Notes: generated by a model from the sequence alone, not told the origin. Counted from the stretch's first letter, positions 1 to 6,109 are shown. The stretch is DNA of 9,066 bases from an uncultured Bacilli bacterium (GCA_944371545.1 CALVXT010000046.1:1-9066); one strand, 5' to 3'. Made by a program: numbers and translations.

Positions 1-1
1 A

Positions 2-73
2 AATGTCCCACAAACTTTAGAAGAAAAGAAAGTAGTTTTATATATAGATAATACTGAGGAGGTAGAAGTATAA
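2..73 (+). CDS. C-terminal end of an upstream gene (5' partial, unidentified)
   Basis: The reading frame is open from base 2 and ends with a TAA at 71-73, giving 23 residues (NVPQTLEEKKVV...EEVEV). The stop overlaps the dut start codon in a TAATG junction, and the GAGGAGGT ribosome site for dut lies inside this frame. The acidic, strand-like tail and the tight coupling suggest a real gene co-transcribed and translationally coupled with dut. Too little remains to name a family. Confidence 0.6.
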   Translation, partial: NVPQTLEEKKVVLYIDNTEEVEV

Positions 74-534
74 TGCGAGTAAGAGGTTTTGAAATAGCAA
101 AAGGCTATGAAGATAAAGATATTCATATGCCAGTTCGCAAAACAAAATATGCAGCTGGCTATGACGTCGAGGCCGCAGAAGACACAGTAATCCCGGTTTA
201 TACACCAGGAATTAAACCAACATTAATTCCGACAGGGTTAAAAGCTTATTGTGCACCTGATGAATTCCTCATGTTAGTAAATCGTAGTTCTGGCCCAAAA
301 AAAGGCCTTTTGATGGCAAATAGCATAGGTATCATTGATCATGATTACTATGAGAATGAAGGAAACGATGGGCATTTCTATTTTCAATATTTTAATTGTT
401 CAGATCATGAAATTACTATTCATAAAGGAGATGTAATTGGACAAGCTATATTTCAAAAATATTTTACAGCTGATAATGAACAAGTTGAAAATACTAAAAG
501 AACCGGTGGCTTCGGAAGTACAGATAACAAATAA
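73..534 (+). CDS. dut: Deoxyuridine 5'-triphosphate nucleotidohydrolase (dUTPase)
   Basis: Hydrolyses dUTP to dUMP and pyrophosphate in the cytoplasm, which keeps uracil out of DNA and supplies dUMP for thymidylate synthesis. All five motifs of the trimeric dUTPase family are visible in the 153 residues: AGYDVEA (28-34), RSSGPKKG (71-78), GIIDHDY (86-92, with the catalytic Asp and the uracil-stacking Tyr), GDVIGQAIF (119-127), and the C-terminal P-loop-like RTGGFGST (143-150). The length is normal for the family. An insertion after motif 3 (YENEGNDGHFYFQYF) is typical of the version found in Firmicutes and their phages. The start is set by GAGGAGGT just upstream and overlaps the previous stop. 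Translation is probably coupled to the upstream gene. Family assignment is very secure. Confidence 0.96.
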   Translation: MRVRGFEIAKGYEDKDIHMPVRKTKYAAGYDVEAAEDTVIPVYTPGIKPTLIPTGLKAYCAPDEFLMLVNRSSGPKKGLLMANSIGIIDHDYYENEGNDGHFYFQYFNCSDHEITIHKGDVIGQAIFQKYFTADNEQVENTKRTGGFGSTDNK

Positions 535-537
535 AGG

Positions 538-565
538 AAAGAAGAGAATAAAATCTTCTTTTTTT
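538..565 (+). terminator. Possible weak Rho-independent terminator after dut
   Basis: AAAGAAGA (538-545) pairs with TCTTCTTT (554-561) around an 8-base loop, and the T run continues to 565. The stem is A/T-rich, so termination may be partial. It separates dut from the spoIVFA-like gene. Confidence 0.4.
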
Positions 566-589
566 CATATACTTTTTTAGGTGAAAAAT

Positions 590-1198
590 ATGAACGAATT
601 AGAAATGGTCGAACTCCGTCACAAAAAAAGATTAGAAAAAGAATTTTCTAAACAAGATGACAAAAAAATTAGTAAAATATTTACAAAAATTCTTTTAAGT
701 ATCATCTTAGTTTTAAGCTGCACGATTTATGTGAAATTAAGTCCAGAAAATCTAGAATTTTTTAAAACTCATGTCCTAGAAAACAACTTGACATTTACAA
801 AAATTAATAATTGGTATCATGATGTTTTTGGCTCATTTTTACCTAGTGTAAAAGAACCAGATACTACAACAGTTGCACAAGAACAGCCCACTTTAATCAA
901 AGAAGAATATTTAGATGGTTATAAAATATCTACCCAAAAGGGAAGCAGTATATCAGCCTTAGCAAGTGGCTTATTTGTGTTTACTGGCGAAAAAGAAGGC
1001 TATGGAAATGTTTTAATTATTCAAGGCGTAAACGGAATAGATATATGGTATGGAAATCTAGAAGATTCATCTTTAAAACTTTATGATTATATTGAAACAA
1101 ATACAGTTCTTGGCAATACAAAAGATGATTACTATTATCTAGCTTTTGTAAAGGATGGAAATTTTATCTCATATGATGAATATCAAAGTCAAGTTTAA
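590..1198 (+). CDS. spoIVFA: SpoIVFA-like membrane protein with degenerate LytM/M23 domain
   Basis: The 202 residues form a charged cytoplasmic N-terminus (1-30), one membrane segment (about 33-50) and an extracytoplasmic domain (about 108-202) with the fold signature of LytM/M23 peptidases: SGLFVFTGEKEGYGNVLIIQ, then GIDIWYGNL and a YDYIETNTVLG strand. The zinc-binding His residues of active M23 enzymes are absent, as expected for SpoIVFA, a non-enzymatic scaffold. In Bacillus subtilis SpoIVFA anchors and inhibits the protease SpoIVFB in the outer forespore membrane. Assignment rests on this domain plus the overlapping downstream SpoIVFB gene and rplU beyond it. ATG at 590 is preferred because AGGTGA (579-584) then sits five bases upstream; the GTG at 581 lies within that ribosome site. 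Sequence divergence keeps the name probable. Confidence 0.72.
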   Translation: MNELEMVELRHKKRLEKEFSKQDDKKISKIFTKILLSIILVLSCTIYVKLSPENLEFFKTHVLENNLTFTKINNWYHDVFGSFLPSVKEPDTTTVAQEQPTLIKEEYLDGYKISTQKGSSISALASGLFVFTGEKEGYGNVLIIQGVNGIDIWYGNLEDSSLKLYDYIETNTVLGNTKDDYYYLAFVKDGNFISYDEYQSQV

Positions 1199-1937
1199 AG
1201 TAAATCTAACTACATACTTTTTCTTTTTAATTGCCTTTCTCTGTGGATATTTTAAAAATATTTTAATGATTTTTTTTCTTGTTTTTTTCCACGAGTTAGG
1301 CCATCTTTTTTTTATTAAAATTTTTCATTATAAGATAATTAAAGTAGAGTTCTATCCTTTTGGCGGAATTACTGAAGTTGATAAACCAATTAATTCATCT
1401 ATAAACAAAGAACTTTTAATTTCTTTAGGAGGAATAATTTTTCAAGCAATTTTATCTTTTTTTCTTCCATGCTTACCCATTTCAAATAAAAATTATTCTC
1501 TTTTATCTTTTTATAATAAAACGTTATTCTGGTTTAATATATTACCTATAATTCCCTTAGATGGAAGTGTTTTTCTTCATGCTTTTTTAGAAAAATTTTT
1601 CGCTTATAAAAAGTCTTTTTATTTATATCAAGTAATATCTTGTGTTTGTTTTTTTCTTTTCTTTCTTTACAATATTTTATTTTCTATCGATAATTATTTT
1701 ATCTGTGTTGTTTTATTCGTTCAATTTTTTCTTGTTCAAAAAAAGAAAAAATATTTTATTCATCGCTTTTATTTAGAAAGATTTTTATATTCTTTTCCTT
1801 ATAAAAAAATCCAAAATCAGAATAATGGAGATATTTCAGAATTAAAAAAAGAAACAAGACATTTTTTTTATGAAAAAAATCGTTATAAAACAGAAAAAGA
1901 GAAAATAATGGAATTCTTTCAAAAAGTAAAAAGATAG
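1173..1937 (+). CDS. spoIVFB: SpoIVFB-type site-2 (M50) intramembrane metalloprotease
   Basis: A zinc metalloprotease that cuts within the membrane; in sporulating Bacilli it removes the pro-sequence of sigma-K in the mother cell. Counting from ATG 1173 (254 residues), HELGH is at 40-44 inside a hydrophobic helix and FNILPIIPLDG at about 121-131 supplies the third zinc ligand (Asp 130). FYPFGGITEVD (about 60-70) matches the PFGG loop typical of SpoIVFB, and several more membrane helices follow. The tail keeps an IHRFYLER-like stretch but is about 34 residues shorter than the 288-residue B. subtilis protein and appears to lack an intact CBS domain, which in that species senses ATP. The gene overlaps the SpoIVFA-like gene by 26 bases. 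Starts at 1155 and 1176 are also possible; none has a well-spaced ribosome site. The coding strand is extremely T-rich. Confidence 0.82.
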   Translation: MMNIKVKFKVNLTTYFFFLIAFLCGYFKNILMIFFLVFFHELGHLFFIKIFHYKIIKVEFYPFGGITEVDKPINSSINKELLISLGGIIFQAILSFFLPCLPISNKNYSLLSFYNKTLFWFNILPIIPLDGSVFLHAFLEKFFAYKKSFYLYQVISCVCFFLFFLYNILFSIDNYFICVVLFVQFFLVQKKKKYFIHRFYLERFLYSFPYKKIQNQNNGDISELKKETRHFFYEKNRYKTEKEKIMEFFQKVKR

Positions 1938-1941
1938 AAAT

Positions 1942-1970
1942 TTGCAATTTAAATATTCGTATGTTATAGT
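1942..1970 (+). promoter_or_regulatory. Sigma-A-type promoter for a short + strand transcript
   Basis: TTGCAA (1942-1947), a 17-base spacer, and TATAGT (1965-1970). The predicted start is near 1977, just after spoIVFB. Transcription would run through the small hydrophobic ORF to the terminator at 2191-2227, giving an RNA of roughly 250 bases. Confidence 0.6.
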
Positions 1971-1988
1971 GATTTTGATATATCTGAT

Positions 1989-2028
1989 AAACAGGTGTTT
2001 TCCCTTTTTATTTAAAGAATAGAAAGGG
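1989..2028 (+). promoter_or_regulatory. 5' leader that hides the Shine-Dalgarno site, with long-range pairing arm
   Basis: CCCTTTTTATT (2002-2012) pairs with AATAGAAAGGG (2018-2028) in an 11-bp hairpin with one G-U pair and a 5-base loop. It covers AAAGGG, the only ribosome site for the ATG at 2039. Immediately upstream, 1989-2001 can pair with 2141-2153 near the 3' end of the same RNA (13 bp with one G-U). Sequestered ribosome sites and 5'-3' closing helices are known features of type I toxin mRNAs. The pairings are read directly from the bases; their function is inferred. Confidence 0.55.
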
Positions 2029-2038
2029 TGTGGTAATT

Positions 2039-2127
2039 ATGAGTAAAAGAGAAAAAACTTATACTTAATAATATACCTATTATTTGTAATAGTTTTACTA
2101 TTACTGTTACAAATGTTTTTTCAATAA
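2039..2127 (+). pseudogene. Small hydrophobic peptide frame broken at an A6 run (type I toxin-like)
   Basis: ATG at 2039 follows AAAGGGTG at a good distance and reads MSKREKTYT before a TAA (2066-2068). Slipping back one base at the six As (2052-2057) gives MSKREK followed by NLYLIIYLLFVIVLLLLLQM and FFQ, then TAA at 2125-2127. That is a 29-residue peptide with a basic N-terminus and a single Leu-rich membrane helix, the general form of type I toxins and other tiny membrane proteins. The hydrophobic frame has no start codon of its own. The break could be a real inactivating deletion, an on/off homopolymer switch, programmed frameshifting, or an assembly error. An 8-bp hairpin (2082-2089 with 2107-2114) lies inside. 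I recognise no named family; the peptide could also be chance in T-rich DNA. Confidence 0.4.
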
Positions 2128-2133
2128 TTTATG

Positions 2134-2176
2134 AAAAATAAAAGCACCTGTTTCAACTATTGTTGATTCAGGTGCT
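2134..2176 (-). terminator. Rho-independent terminator, - strand
   Basis: Read on the - strand, AGCACCTG (2176-2169) pairs with CAGGTGCT (2150-2143); an inner CAAC/GTTG pair extends the stem, and TTTATTTTT (2142-2134) follows. On the + strand the same hairpin is followed by AACCACAAAAC, so it is oriented for - strand transcription. No - strand protein gene lies upstream, which points to a non-coding transcript. Confidence 0.65.
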
Positions 2177-2190
2177 AACCACAAAACAAG

Positions 2191-2227
2191 GGATGCATCT
2201 GATAGGGTATCAGATATATCCTTTTTT
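2191..2227 (+). terminator. Rho-independent terminator, + strand, upstream of rplU
   Basis: GGATGCATCTGATA (2191-2204) pairs with TATCAGATATATCC (2208-2221), with one mismatch and one G-U, around a GGG loop. It is followed by TTTTTT (2222-2227). It ends transcription from spoIVFB and from the short transcript before the rplU promoter. Confidence 0.8.
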
Positions 2228-2255
2228 ATTTTATGCCAAAAGATTTGACATATAC

Positions 2256-2284
2256 ATTATAGCATTTAGGAAAATGTTTGACAA
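2256..2284 (-). promoter_or_regulatory. Sigma-A-type promoter, - strand (antisense RNA)
   Basis: On the - strand: TTGTCA (2284-2279), a 17-base spacer, TATAAT (2261-2256). The -10 is perfect and the -35 has one difference from consensus. Its -35 occupies almost the same bases as the -35 of the rightward rplU promoter, so the two may compete for polymerase. Confidence 0.65.
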
Positions 2285-2306
2285 GTATTCGCTTTTTTGA
2301 TAGAAT
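2278..2306 (+). promoter_or_regulatory. Sigma-A-type promoter of the rplU-prp-rpmA operon
   Basis: TTGACA (2278-2283, perfect), a 17-base spacer, TAGAAT (2301-2306, one difference). The predicted start is near 2313, about 100 bases before rplU. It lies directly after the + strand terminator and overlaps the - strand promoter. Confidence 0.78.
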
Positions 2307-2312
2307 TACTTT

Positions 2313-2414
2313 GTTTTGTAAGGCAATTAGCTTTTATCAAAACCGCTCGGAAAAGGTTTTAAAACAATTATTTGTACCTTTAAGGCGCGTCTTAATTTAT
2401 AAAGGAGGTAAGAA
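2313..2414 (+). promoter_or_regulatory. rplU 5' leader, candidate L21 autoregulatory leader
   Basis: A roughly 100-base untranslated leader separates the promoter from rplU. It contains short stems AAAACC/GGTTTT (2339-2344 with 2355-2360) and TTAAG/CTTAA (2380-2384 with 2391-2395), the latter with a GC-rich GCGCGT loop, then a perfect AAAGGAGGT ribosome site (2401-2409). Firmicutes rplU operons commonly carry the structured L21 leader. I infer membership from position and local structure and could not match the covariance model. Confidence 0.5.
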
Positions 2415-2714
2415 ATGAAAGCTATATTTGTAACAGGTGGGAAACAATACTATGTTTCTGAAGGAGACACAATCTATGTTGAAAAGTTGCCAAATGAAGT
2501 GGGGACTGATGTAGAATTCATAGAAGTTTTATATGTCAATGGAAAATCTGGTAATCCAACTGTAAAAGGCGCTAAAGTTGTTGGTACTGTAGAAAAACAT
2601 GGTCGTCAAAAAAAGATTGTCGTTTTTAAATATCGTCCAAAGAAAAAATATCGTAAAAAACAAGGACATAGACAACCTTATACAAAAGTTACGATTAAGA
2701 GTATTGTTGGCTAA
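2415..2714 (+). CDS. rplU: Large ribosomal subunit protein bL21
   Basis: A 99-residue component of the 50S subunit that binds 23S rRNA; the family is usually about 102 residues. The N-terminal GGKQYYV (8-14) and the basic C-terminal signature KYRPKKKYRKKQGHRQPYT (about 73-91) are diagnostic. AAAGGAGGT five bases before the ATG confirms the start. The stop overlaps the prp start in a TAATG junction, so the two are translationally coupled. It is the first gene of the rplU-prp-rpmA operon and is likely controlled through its leader RNA. Confidence 0.97.
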   Translation: MKAIFVTGGKQYYVSEGDTIYVEKLPNEVGTDVEFIEVLYVNGKSGNPTVKGAKVVGTVEKHGRQKKIVVFKYRPKKKYRKKQGHRQPYTKVTIKSIVG

Positions 2715-3034
2715 TGATACGCGTTTTAGTAAAAAAGAAAAAAGAAAGTTTTGCAGAAATTTGTGTACAAGGGCATGCTATGTACGATGATTATGGCAAG
2801 GACATCGTGTGCGCTGGAGCTTCAACAATTTTTATTACAACAGTAAATGCTATTTTACGTTTTAATGATAAAGCAATTGTTGTGGAACAAAAAAAAGATT
2901 TGGTTTGTTTAAAAGTTTTACAAACAAGTGAAATTATTAAAACACTATTAGATAATATGATCGATCTATTTTCAGAACTTTCTTTAAAATATCCAAAAAA
3001 TATAACGATTAGAGAGGATGAGTTAAATGAATAA
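2714..3034 (+). CDS. prp: Ribosomal-processing cysteine protease Prp
   Basis: Prp removes the N-terminal extension of ribosomal protein L27, an essential maturation step in Firmicutes such as Staphylococcus aureus. The 106 residues show the family hallmarks: GHA with the catalytic His at 21, and GKDIVCAGAS with the catalytic Cys at 33. The length is normal. The gene is wedged between rplU (1-base overlap) and rpmA (8-base overlap), the conserved position of ysxB/prp. Its substrate is encoded by the next gene, which carries a matching cleavage sequence. Expression is likely coupled to both neighbours by the overlapping codons. Confidence 0.95.
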   Translation: MIRVLVKKKKESFAEICVQGHAMYDDYGKDIVCAGASTIFITTVNAILRFNDKAIVVEQKKDLVCLKVLQTSEIIKTLLDNMIDLFSELSLKYPKNITIREDELNE

Positions 3035-3317
3035 GATGTTTTTAAATCTTCAATTATTCGCTCATGTTAAGGCTCAAGGTTCTACAGATAATGGTAGAGA
3101 TTCAGCTGGTCGTAGATTAGGTGCAAAAGTTGCTGATGGTCAAGTTATTTCAGCTGGAAGCATTATCTATCGCCAAAGAGGAACAAAAATTTATCCAGGA
3201 ACAAATGTTGGAATGGGTAAAGATCATACATTATTTGCAAAAATAGATGGTGTTGTTCGTTTTGAGAGATTAGGAAGAGATAAAAAGAAAGCAAGTGTTT
3301 ACGAAGTAGAAGTGTAA
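3027..3317 (+). CDS. rpmA: Large ribosomal subunit protein bL27, Prp-processed form
   Basis: L27 reaches the peptidyl-transferase centre of the 50S subunit. The precursor of 96 residues begins MNKMFLNLQLFA, a clear match to the LNLQFFA-type extension cut by Prp, so the mature chain should begin at His13 (HVKAQG). The core NGRDSAGRRLGAKVADGQ, the SIIYRQRGTKIYPG stretch and the LFAKIDG stretch are typical. AGAGAGG at about 3011-3017 supports ATG 3027 over the ATG at 3036. The start overlaps the end of prp. The last codons form one arm of the operon terminator. Confidence 0.97.
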   Translation: MNKMFLNLQLFAHVKAQGSTDNGRDSAGRRLGAKVADGQVISAGSIIYRQRGTKIYPGTNVGMGKDHTLFAKIDGVVRFERLGRDKKKASVYEVEV

Positions 3318-3331
3318 ACACTTTTTCTTTT
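3293..3331 (+). terminator. Rho-independent terminator overlapping the 3' end of rpmA
   Basis: AAGTGTTTAC (3293-3302), inside the coding sequence, pairs perfectly with GTAAACACTT (3314-3323), which includes the stop codon. An 11-base loop separates them and TTTTTCTTTT follows. It closes the rplU operon. Confidence 0.75.
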
Positions 3332-3333
3332 GG

Positions 3334-3361
3334 TTTAAAATTTTTAGAATTTTGCTATACT
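3334..3361 (+). promoter_or_regulatory. Possible promoter of the calcium ATPase gene
   Basis: TATACT (3356-3361) is a good -10; TTTAAA (3334-3339) with a 16-base spacer is a weak -35. A start near 3368 would leave a very short leader before AAGGTGA and the ATG at 3379. The preceding terminator requires a promoter here or upstream read-through. Confidence 0.4.
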
Positions 3362-3378
3362 AATATTAAGGTGAAAGT

Positions 3379-5973
3379 ATGCAGGATAAAACAAAAGAAG
3401 AAATTTTAAAGACTTTAAAAACACAAGAAACAGGTTTAACAACTGAGGAAGCTTTACAAAGGTTAAAAACGGAAGGAAAAAATGAGCTTGCAGAAAAAAA
3501 AGAAAAAAATCTTTTTGCAATGTTTGCAAGTCAGTTAAAAGACAAAATGATCATAATTTTGCTAATTGCCTCAGTTTTATCTTTTATTTTAGGAGAAACA
3601 GCTGAAGGTGTAGTTATCTTGATCATTGTTTTTATTAATGCTTTTATAAGTGTTTGGGAAGAAAAAAAAGCAACGGATGCCTTAAAGGCTTTGCGCAAGC
3701 TAAATGCTCCTTTAGCGAAGGTTGTACGTGATGGCAAAAATAAAAAAATTGTAACAAGTGAACTTGTTAAAGGAGATGTTGTTCTTATAGAAGCGGGTGA
3801 TATTGTTCCTGCAGATCTAAGACTCTTAGAAGAAAATCAATTAAAAATTGATGAATCCTCTTTAACTGGAGAAAGTGTTCCAGTCTCAAAGGATGCATCA
3901 TTTATATCTTCCAAGGATACCGCGATAGGTGATCAAAAAAATATGGCTTTTTCCTCTACGTTAGTAAGTTATGGAACGGCTAAGGGAGTTGTTGTGGCTG
4001 CAGGTATGGCTACGGAAGTCGGTAAAATTGCTTCAATGTTACAAGATACTAAAAGTTTAGATAGTCCATTAAAAAGAAAATTAAACAAAGTAGGAACAAC
4101 ATTAAGTGTTGTTGGAATTTTAGTAAGTATTCTGATTTTTATTATTGGCTTTTTAAATGGTCAAGATTTTATTTCTTTAGTGATGATTTCAATTTCACTA
4201 GCAATCTCTGTAATTCCAGAAGGCCTTCCAGCTACAGCAACTGTTGTCATGGCATTAGGAGTAGAGCGAATGGCTAAGAAAAAAGCTCTTGTAAAAACAT
4301 TGCCTGCAGTGGAAGCGTTAGGTAGTGCGACTGTTATATGTACAGATAAAACTGGAACATTGACTGAAAATAAAATGACTGTAACTAAATATTTTTTAGG
4401 TGAAGATTTAATTGAAGAAAAAAATATTTCTAGAATAAATAAAGATATGCTTTATGCAATGATTCTATGTAATAATGCGTCTTTAGAACAAGAAAAAATA
4501 ATAGGAGATCCTACGGAAGGAGCCTTACTTTTATTTGCTCAAGAGCATAAAATTGATCTAACGCAAATATTGCAAAAATCACCAAAACTTTTTGAACAAC
4601 CTTTTGATTCGGTCCGAAAAAGAATGTCGACTATCCATAAAATAAATGATCAATTATATGTTTTCACTAAAGGTGCACCAGAAGAATTGCTTTCTTGCTG
4701 TACTAAGATTCAAATTGACGAAAACGAAAAAAAATTTACAGAAGAAGAAAAAAATAGAATAAAAAAACAAATTGCTTATTTTTCAAGTCAAGGAATTAGG
4801 TTGTTAGGTTTTGCAAAAAAAAGTGTATCAAGTCTTCCAAACAATGAACAAGAAAATGTGGAAGAAGATTTAACATTCTTAGGAATTGCAGGAATGATTG
4901 ATCCTCCAAGAAAGGAAGCTCATGAAGCAATTAAGCTTTGCCATACGGCTGGTATACGAGCAATTATGATTACTGGAGACCATAAATTAACCGCGATAGC
5001 AATCGCTAAAGACTTAGGAATTTATAAAGATGGAGATCTTGCTATTGATGGTACAGAATTACAAAAGATGACGATGGAAGAGCTCGAGCAACGTATTCCA
5101 AAAACTTCTGTATTTGCTCGTGTTAGTCCTGAAGATAAATTAAAAATTGTTACAGCACTGCAAAAAAATGGGGAGATTGTATCTATGACAGGTGATGGTG
5201 TCAATGATAGTCCAGCTTTAAAAACAGCTGATATTGGTGTTGCAATGGGAAAAGTTGGGACAGATGTCGCTAAGGATGCTGCAGATATGATCCTGTTAGA
5301 CGATAATTTTGCAACAATTACTACAGCTATTCGCGAGGGAAGAAGAGTGTACCGAAACATCGAAAAAGTTATTCAATTCTTATTAGCCGGAAATATTGCT
5401 GAAGTTCTAGTAATTTTTATTGCAACAGTTTTAAATTTAGAAACACCACTTTTAGCTGTACATATTTTGTTTGTTAATTTAGTTACCGATACTTTTCCAT
5501 CTTTAGCTTTAGGAATTGATCCGGAAAATCCAAATAGTATGCAAAAAAAGCCAAGAAAAAGTAAAAGTTTGTTTCAAAAAGGCTTAGTTTCGCGAGTAAT
5601 ATTCTATGGAATATATATAGCCATTATTACCTTAATTGCATATAATGTTGGTTTAAAGCAAAGTTATAGTGTTGCCTTAACGATGGCATTCATGGTTCTT
5701 TGTTTATCTCAAATTTTCCATTCATTTAATCAACATTCCAATAGTATTTCTTTATTTAGTAAAAATTCTCCACGAAACCCATACTTGTTTTTAGCATGCA
5801 CAATTTCCTTTATTGCTTTACTTATTGTTATTTTTATACCACCAATTCGTGAATTTTTCTCTTTAAGCATTTTACCATTAAAAGATTGGATATGGATTTT
5901 CTGTTTATCCCTTTCACCAATCTTAATTGTTGAAATTTTCAAGAGAATTCGTAAATCTTTAAAAAGAGCCTAG
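3379..5973 (+). CDS. P-type (P2) cation-transporting ATPase, probable Ca2+ exporter
   Basis: An 864-residue membrane pump powered by ATP through a phospho-aspartate intermediate. Visible in order: N-terminal cation-ATPase domain (1-50), TGES of the actuator domain (163-166), IPEGLPA in TM4 (279-285), DKTGT with phosphorylated Asp323, KGAPE of the nucleotide domain (431-435), TGDH (532-535) and TGDGVND (604-610). TM5 carries GNIAE (Asn672, Glu675) and TM6 NLVTD (Asn700, Asp704); with Glu281 these match SERCA residues E309, N768, E771, N796 and D800. TM8 shows SQIFHSFNQ where SERCA has Glu908, as in single-site bacterial pumps such as Listeria LMCA1. The likely role is Ca2+ extrusion, though Mn2+ or a related ion cannot be excluded. 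It stands alone between two terminators; AAGGTGA precedes the ATG. Confidence 0.92.
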   Translation: MQDKTKEEILKTLKTQETGLTTEEALQRLKTEGKNELAEKKEKNLFAMFASQLKDKMIIILLIASVLSFILGETAEGVVILIIVFINAFISVWEEKKATDALKALRKLNAPLAKVVRDGKNKKIVTSELVKGDVVLIEAGDIVPADLRLLEENQLKIDESSLTGESVPVSKDASFISSKDTAIGDQKNMAFSSTLVSYGTAKGVVVAAGMATEVGKIASMLQDTKSLDSPLKRKLNKVGTTLSVVGILVSILIFIIGFLNGQDFISLVMISISLAISVIPEGLPATATVVMALGVERMAKKKALVKTLPAVEALGSATVICTDKTGTLTENKMTVTKYFLGEDLIEEKNISRINKDMLYAMILCNNASLEQEKIIGDPTEGALLLFAQEHKIDLTQILQKSPKLFEQPFDSVRKRMSTIHKINDQLYVFTKGAPEELLSCCTKIQIDENEKKFTEEEKNRIKKQIAYFSSQGIRLLGFAKKSVSSLPNNEQENVEEDLTFLGIAGMIDPPRKEAHEAIKLCHTAGIRAIMITGDHKLTAIAIAKDLGIYKDGDLAIDGTELQKMTMEELEQRIPKTSVFARVSPEDKLKIVTALQKNGEIVSMTGDGVNDSPALKTADIGVAMGKVGTDVAKDAADMILLDDNFATITTAIREGRRVYRNIEKVIQFLLAGNIAEVLVIFIATVLNLETPLLAVHILFVNLVTDTFPSLALGIDPENPNSMQKKPRKSKSLFQKGLVSRVIFYGIYIAIITLIAYNVGLKQSYSVALTMAFMVLCLSQIFHSFNQHSNSISLFSKNSPRNPYLFLACTISFIALLIVIFIPPIREFFSLSILPLKDWIWIFCLSLSPILIVEIFKRIRKSLKRA

Positions 5974-6038
5974 ATTTTTTTGAAAAAATGTGGTAACATA
6001 TATACGTACAAGTAGTGATGGAAGGGAAGTGTGAACCT

Positions 6039-6068
6039 ATGTGGTGGATTTTTAGAATTTTCTTCTAA
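6039..6068 (+). CDS. Possible 9-codon leader or micro-ORF (MWWIFRIFF)
   Basis: ATG at 6039 reads MWWIFRIFF then TAA. GGAAGGGAAG (6020-6029) could serve as a ribosome site at a rather long distance. The ORF sits between the ATPase gene and a strong terminator, and seven of nine residues are Trp, Ile or Phe. It might be a leader peptide, a tiny membrane-active peptide or chance; no clear -10/-35 pair was found. No family is recognised. Confidence 0.2.
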   Translation: MWWIFRIFF

Positions 6069-6084
6069 TAACTAATTGGAAGCT

Positions 6085-6109
6085 GGACTGAAGCAATTCA
6101 GTCCTTTTT
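6085..6109 (+). terminator. Strong Rho-independent terminator
   Basis: GGACTGAA (6085-6092) pairs perfectly with TTCAGTCC (6097-6104) around a GCAA tetraloop, followed by TTTTT. It ends the ATPase transcript, or any short RNA begun after 5973. Confidence 0.85.

Larger units (their letters stand above)
2134..2249 (-). ncRNA. Predicted antisense RNA, candidate type I antitoxin
   Basis: A transcript of about 115 bases is predicted on the - strand from the promoter at 2256-2284 (start near 2249) to the terminator ending near 2134. It is complementary to about 94 bases at the 3' end of the + strand transcript, including the 2141-2153 arm that pairs with the leader. It contains no convincing ORF. 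Convergent 3' overlap of this length is the arrangement of txpA/RatA-type pairs in B. subtilis. Existence is inferred from the promoter and terminator only. Confidence 0.45.

Noticed and set aside
546..573. Sigma-E-like promoter (GAATAAA, then CATATACT) upstream of the SpoIVFA-like gene
   Set aside because: The -10 resembles the sporulation consensus, but the -35 is poor, the spacer is 13 bases, and the implied start would fall inside the ribosome site at 579-584.
1756..1947. Phe-rich open frame on the - strand at the end of spoIVFB
   Set aside because: It mirrors the A-rich, Lys-coding tail of SpoIVFB and has no start signals.
2245..2250. A second TTGACA on the + strand upstream of rplU
   Set aside because: No -10 lies at 16-18 bases (AGGAAA at 17); the TTGACA at 2278 has a proper partner.
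5022..5360. Open frame of 112 codons on the - strand within the ATPase gene
   Set aside because: It lies opposite the conserved TGDGVND region, so its openness follows from codon use on the + strand.
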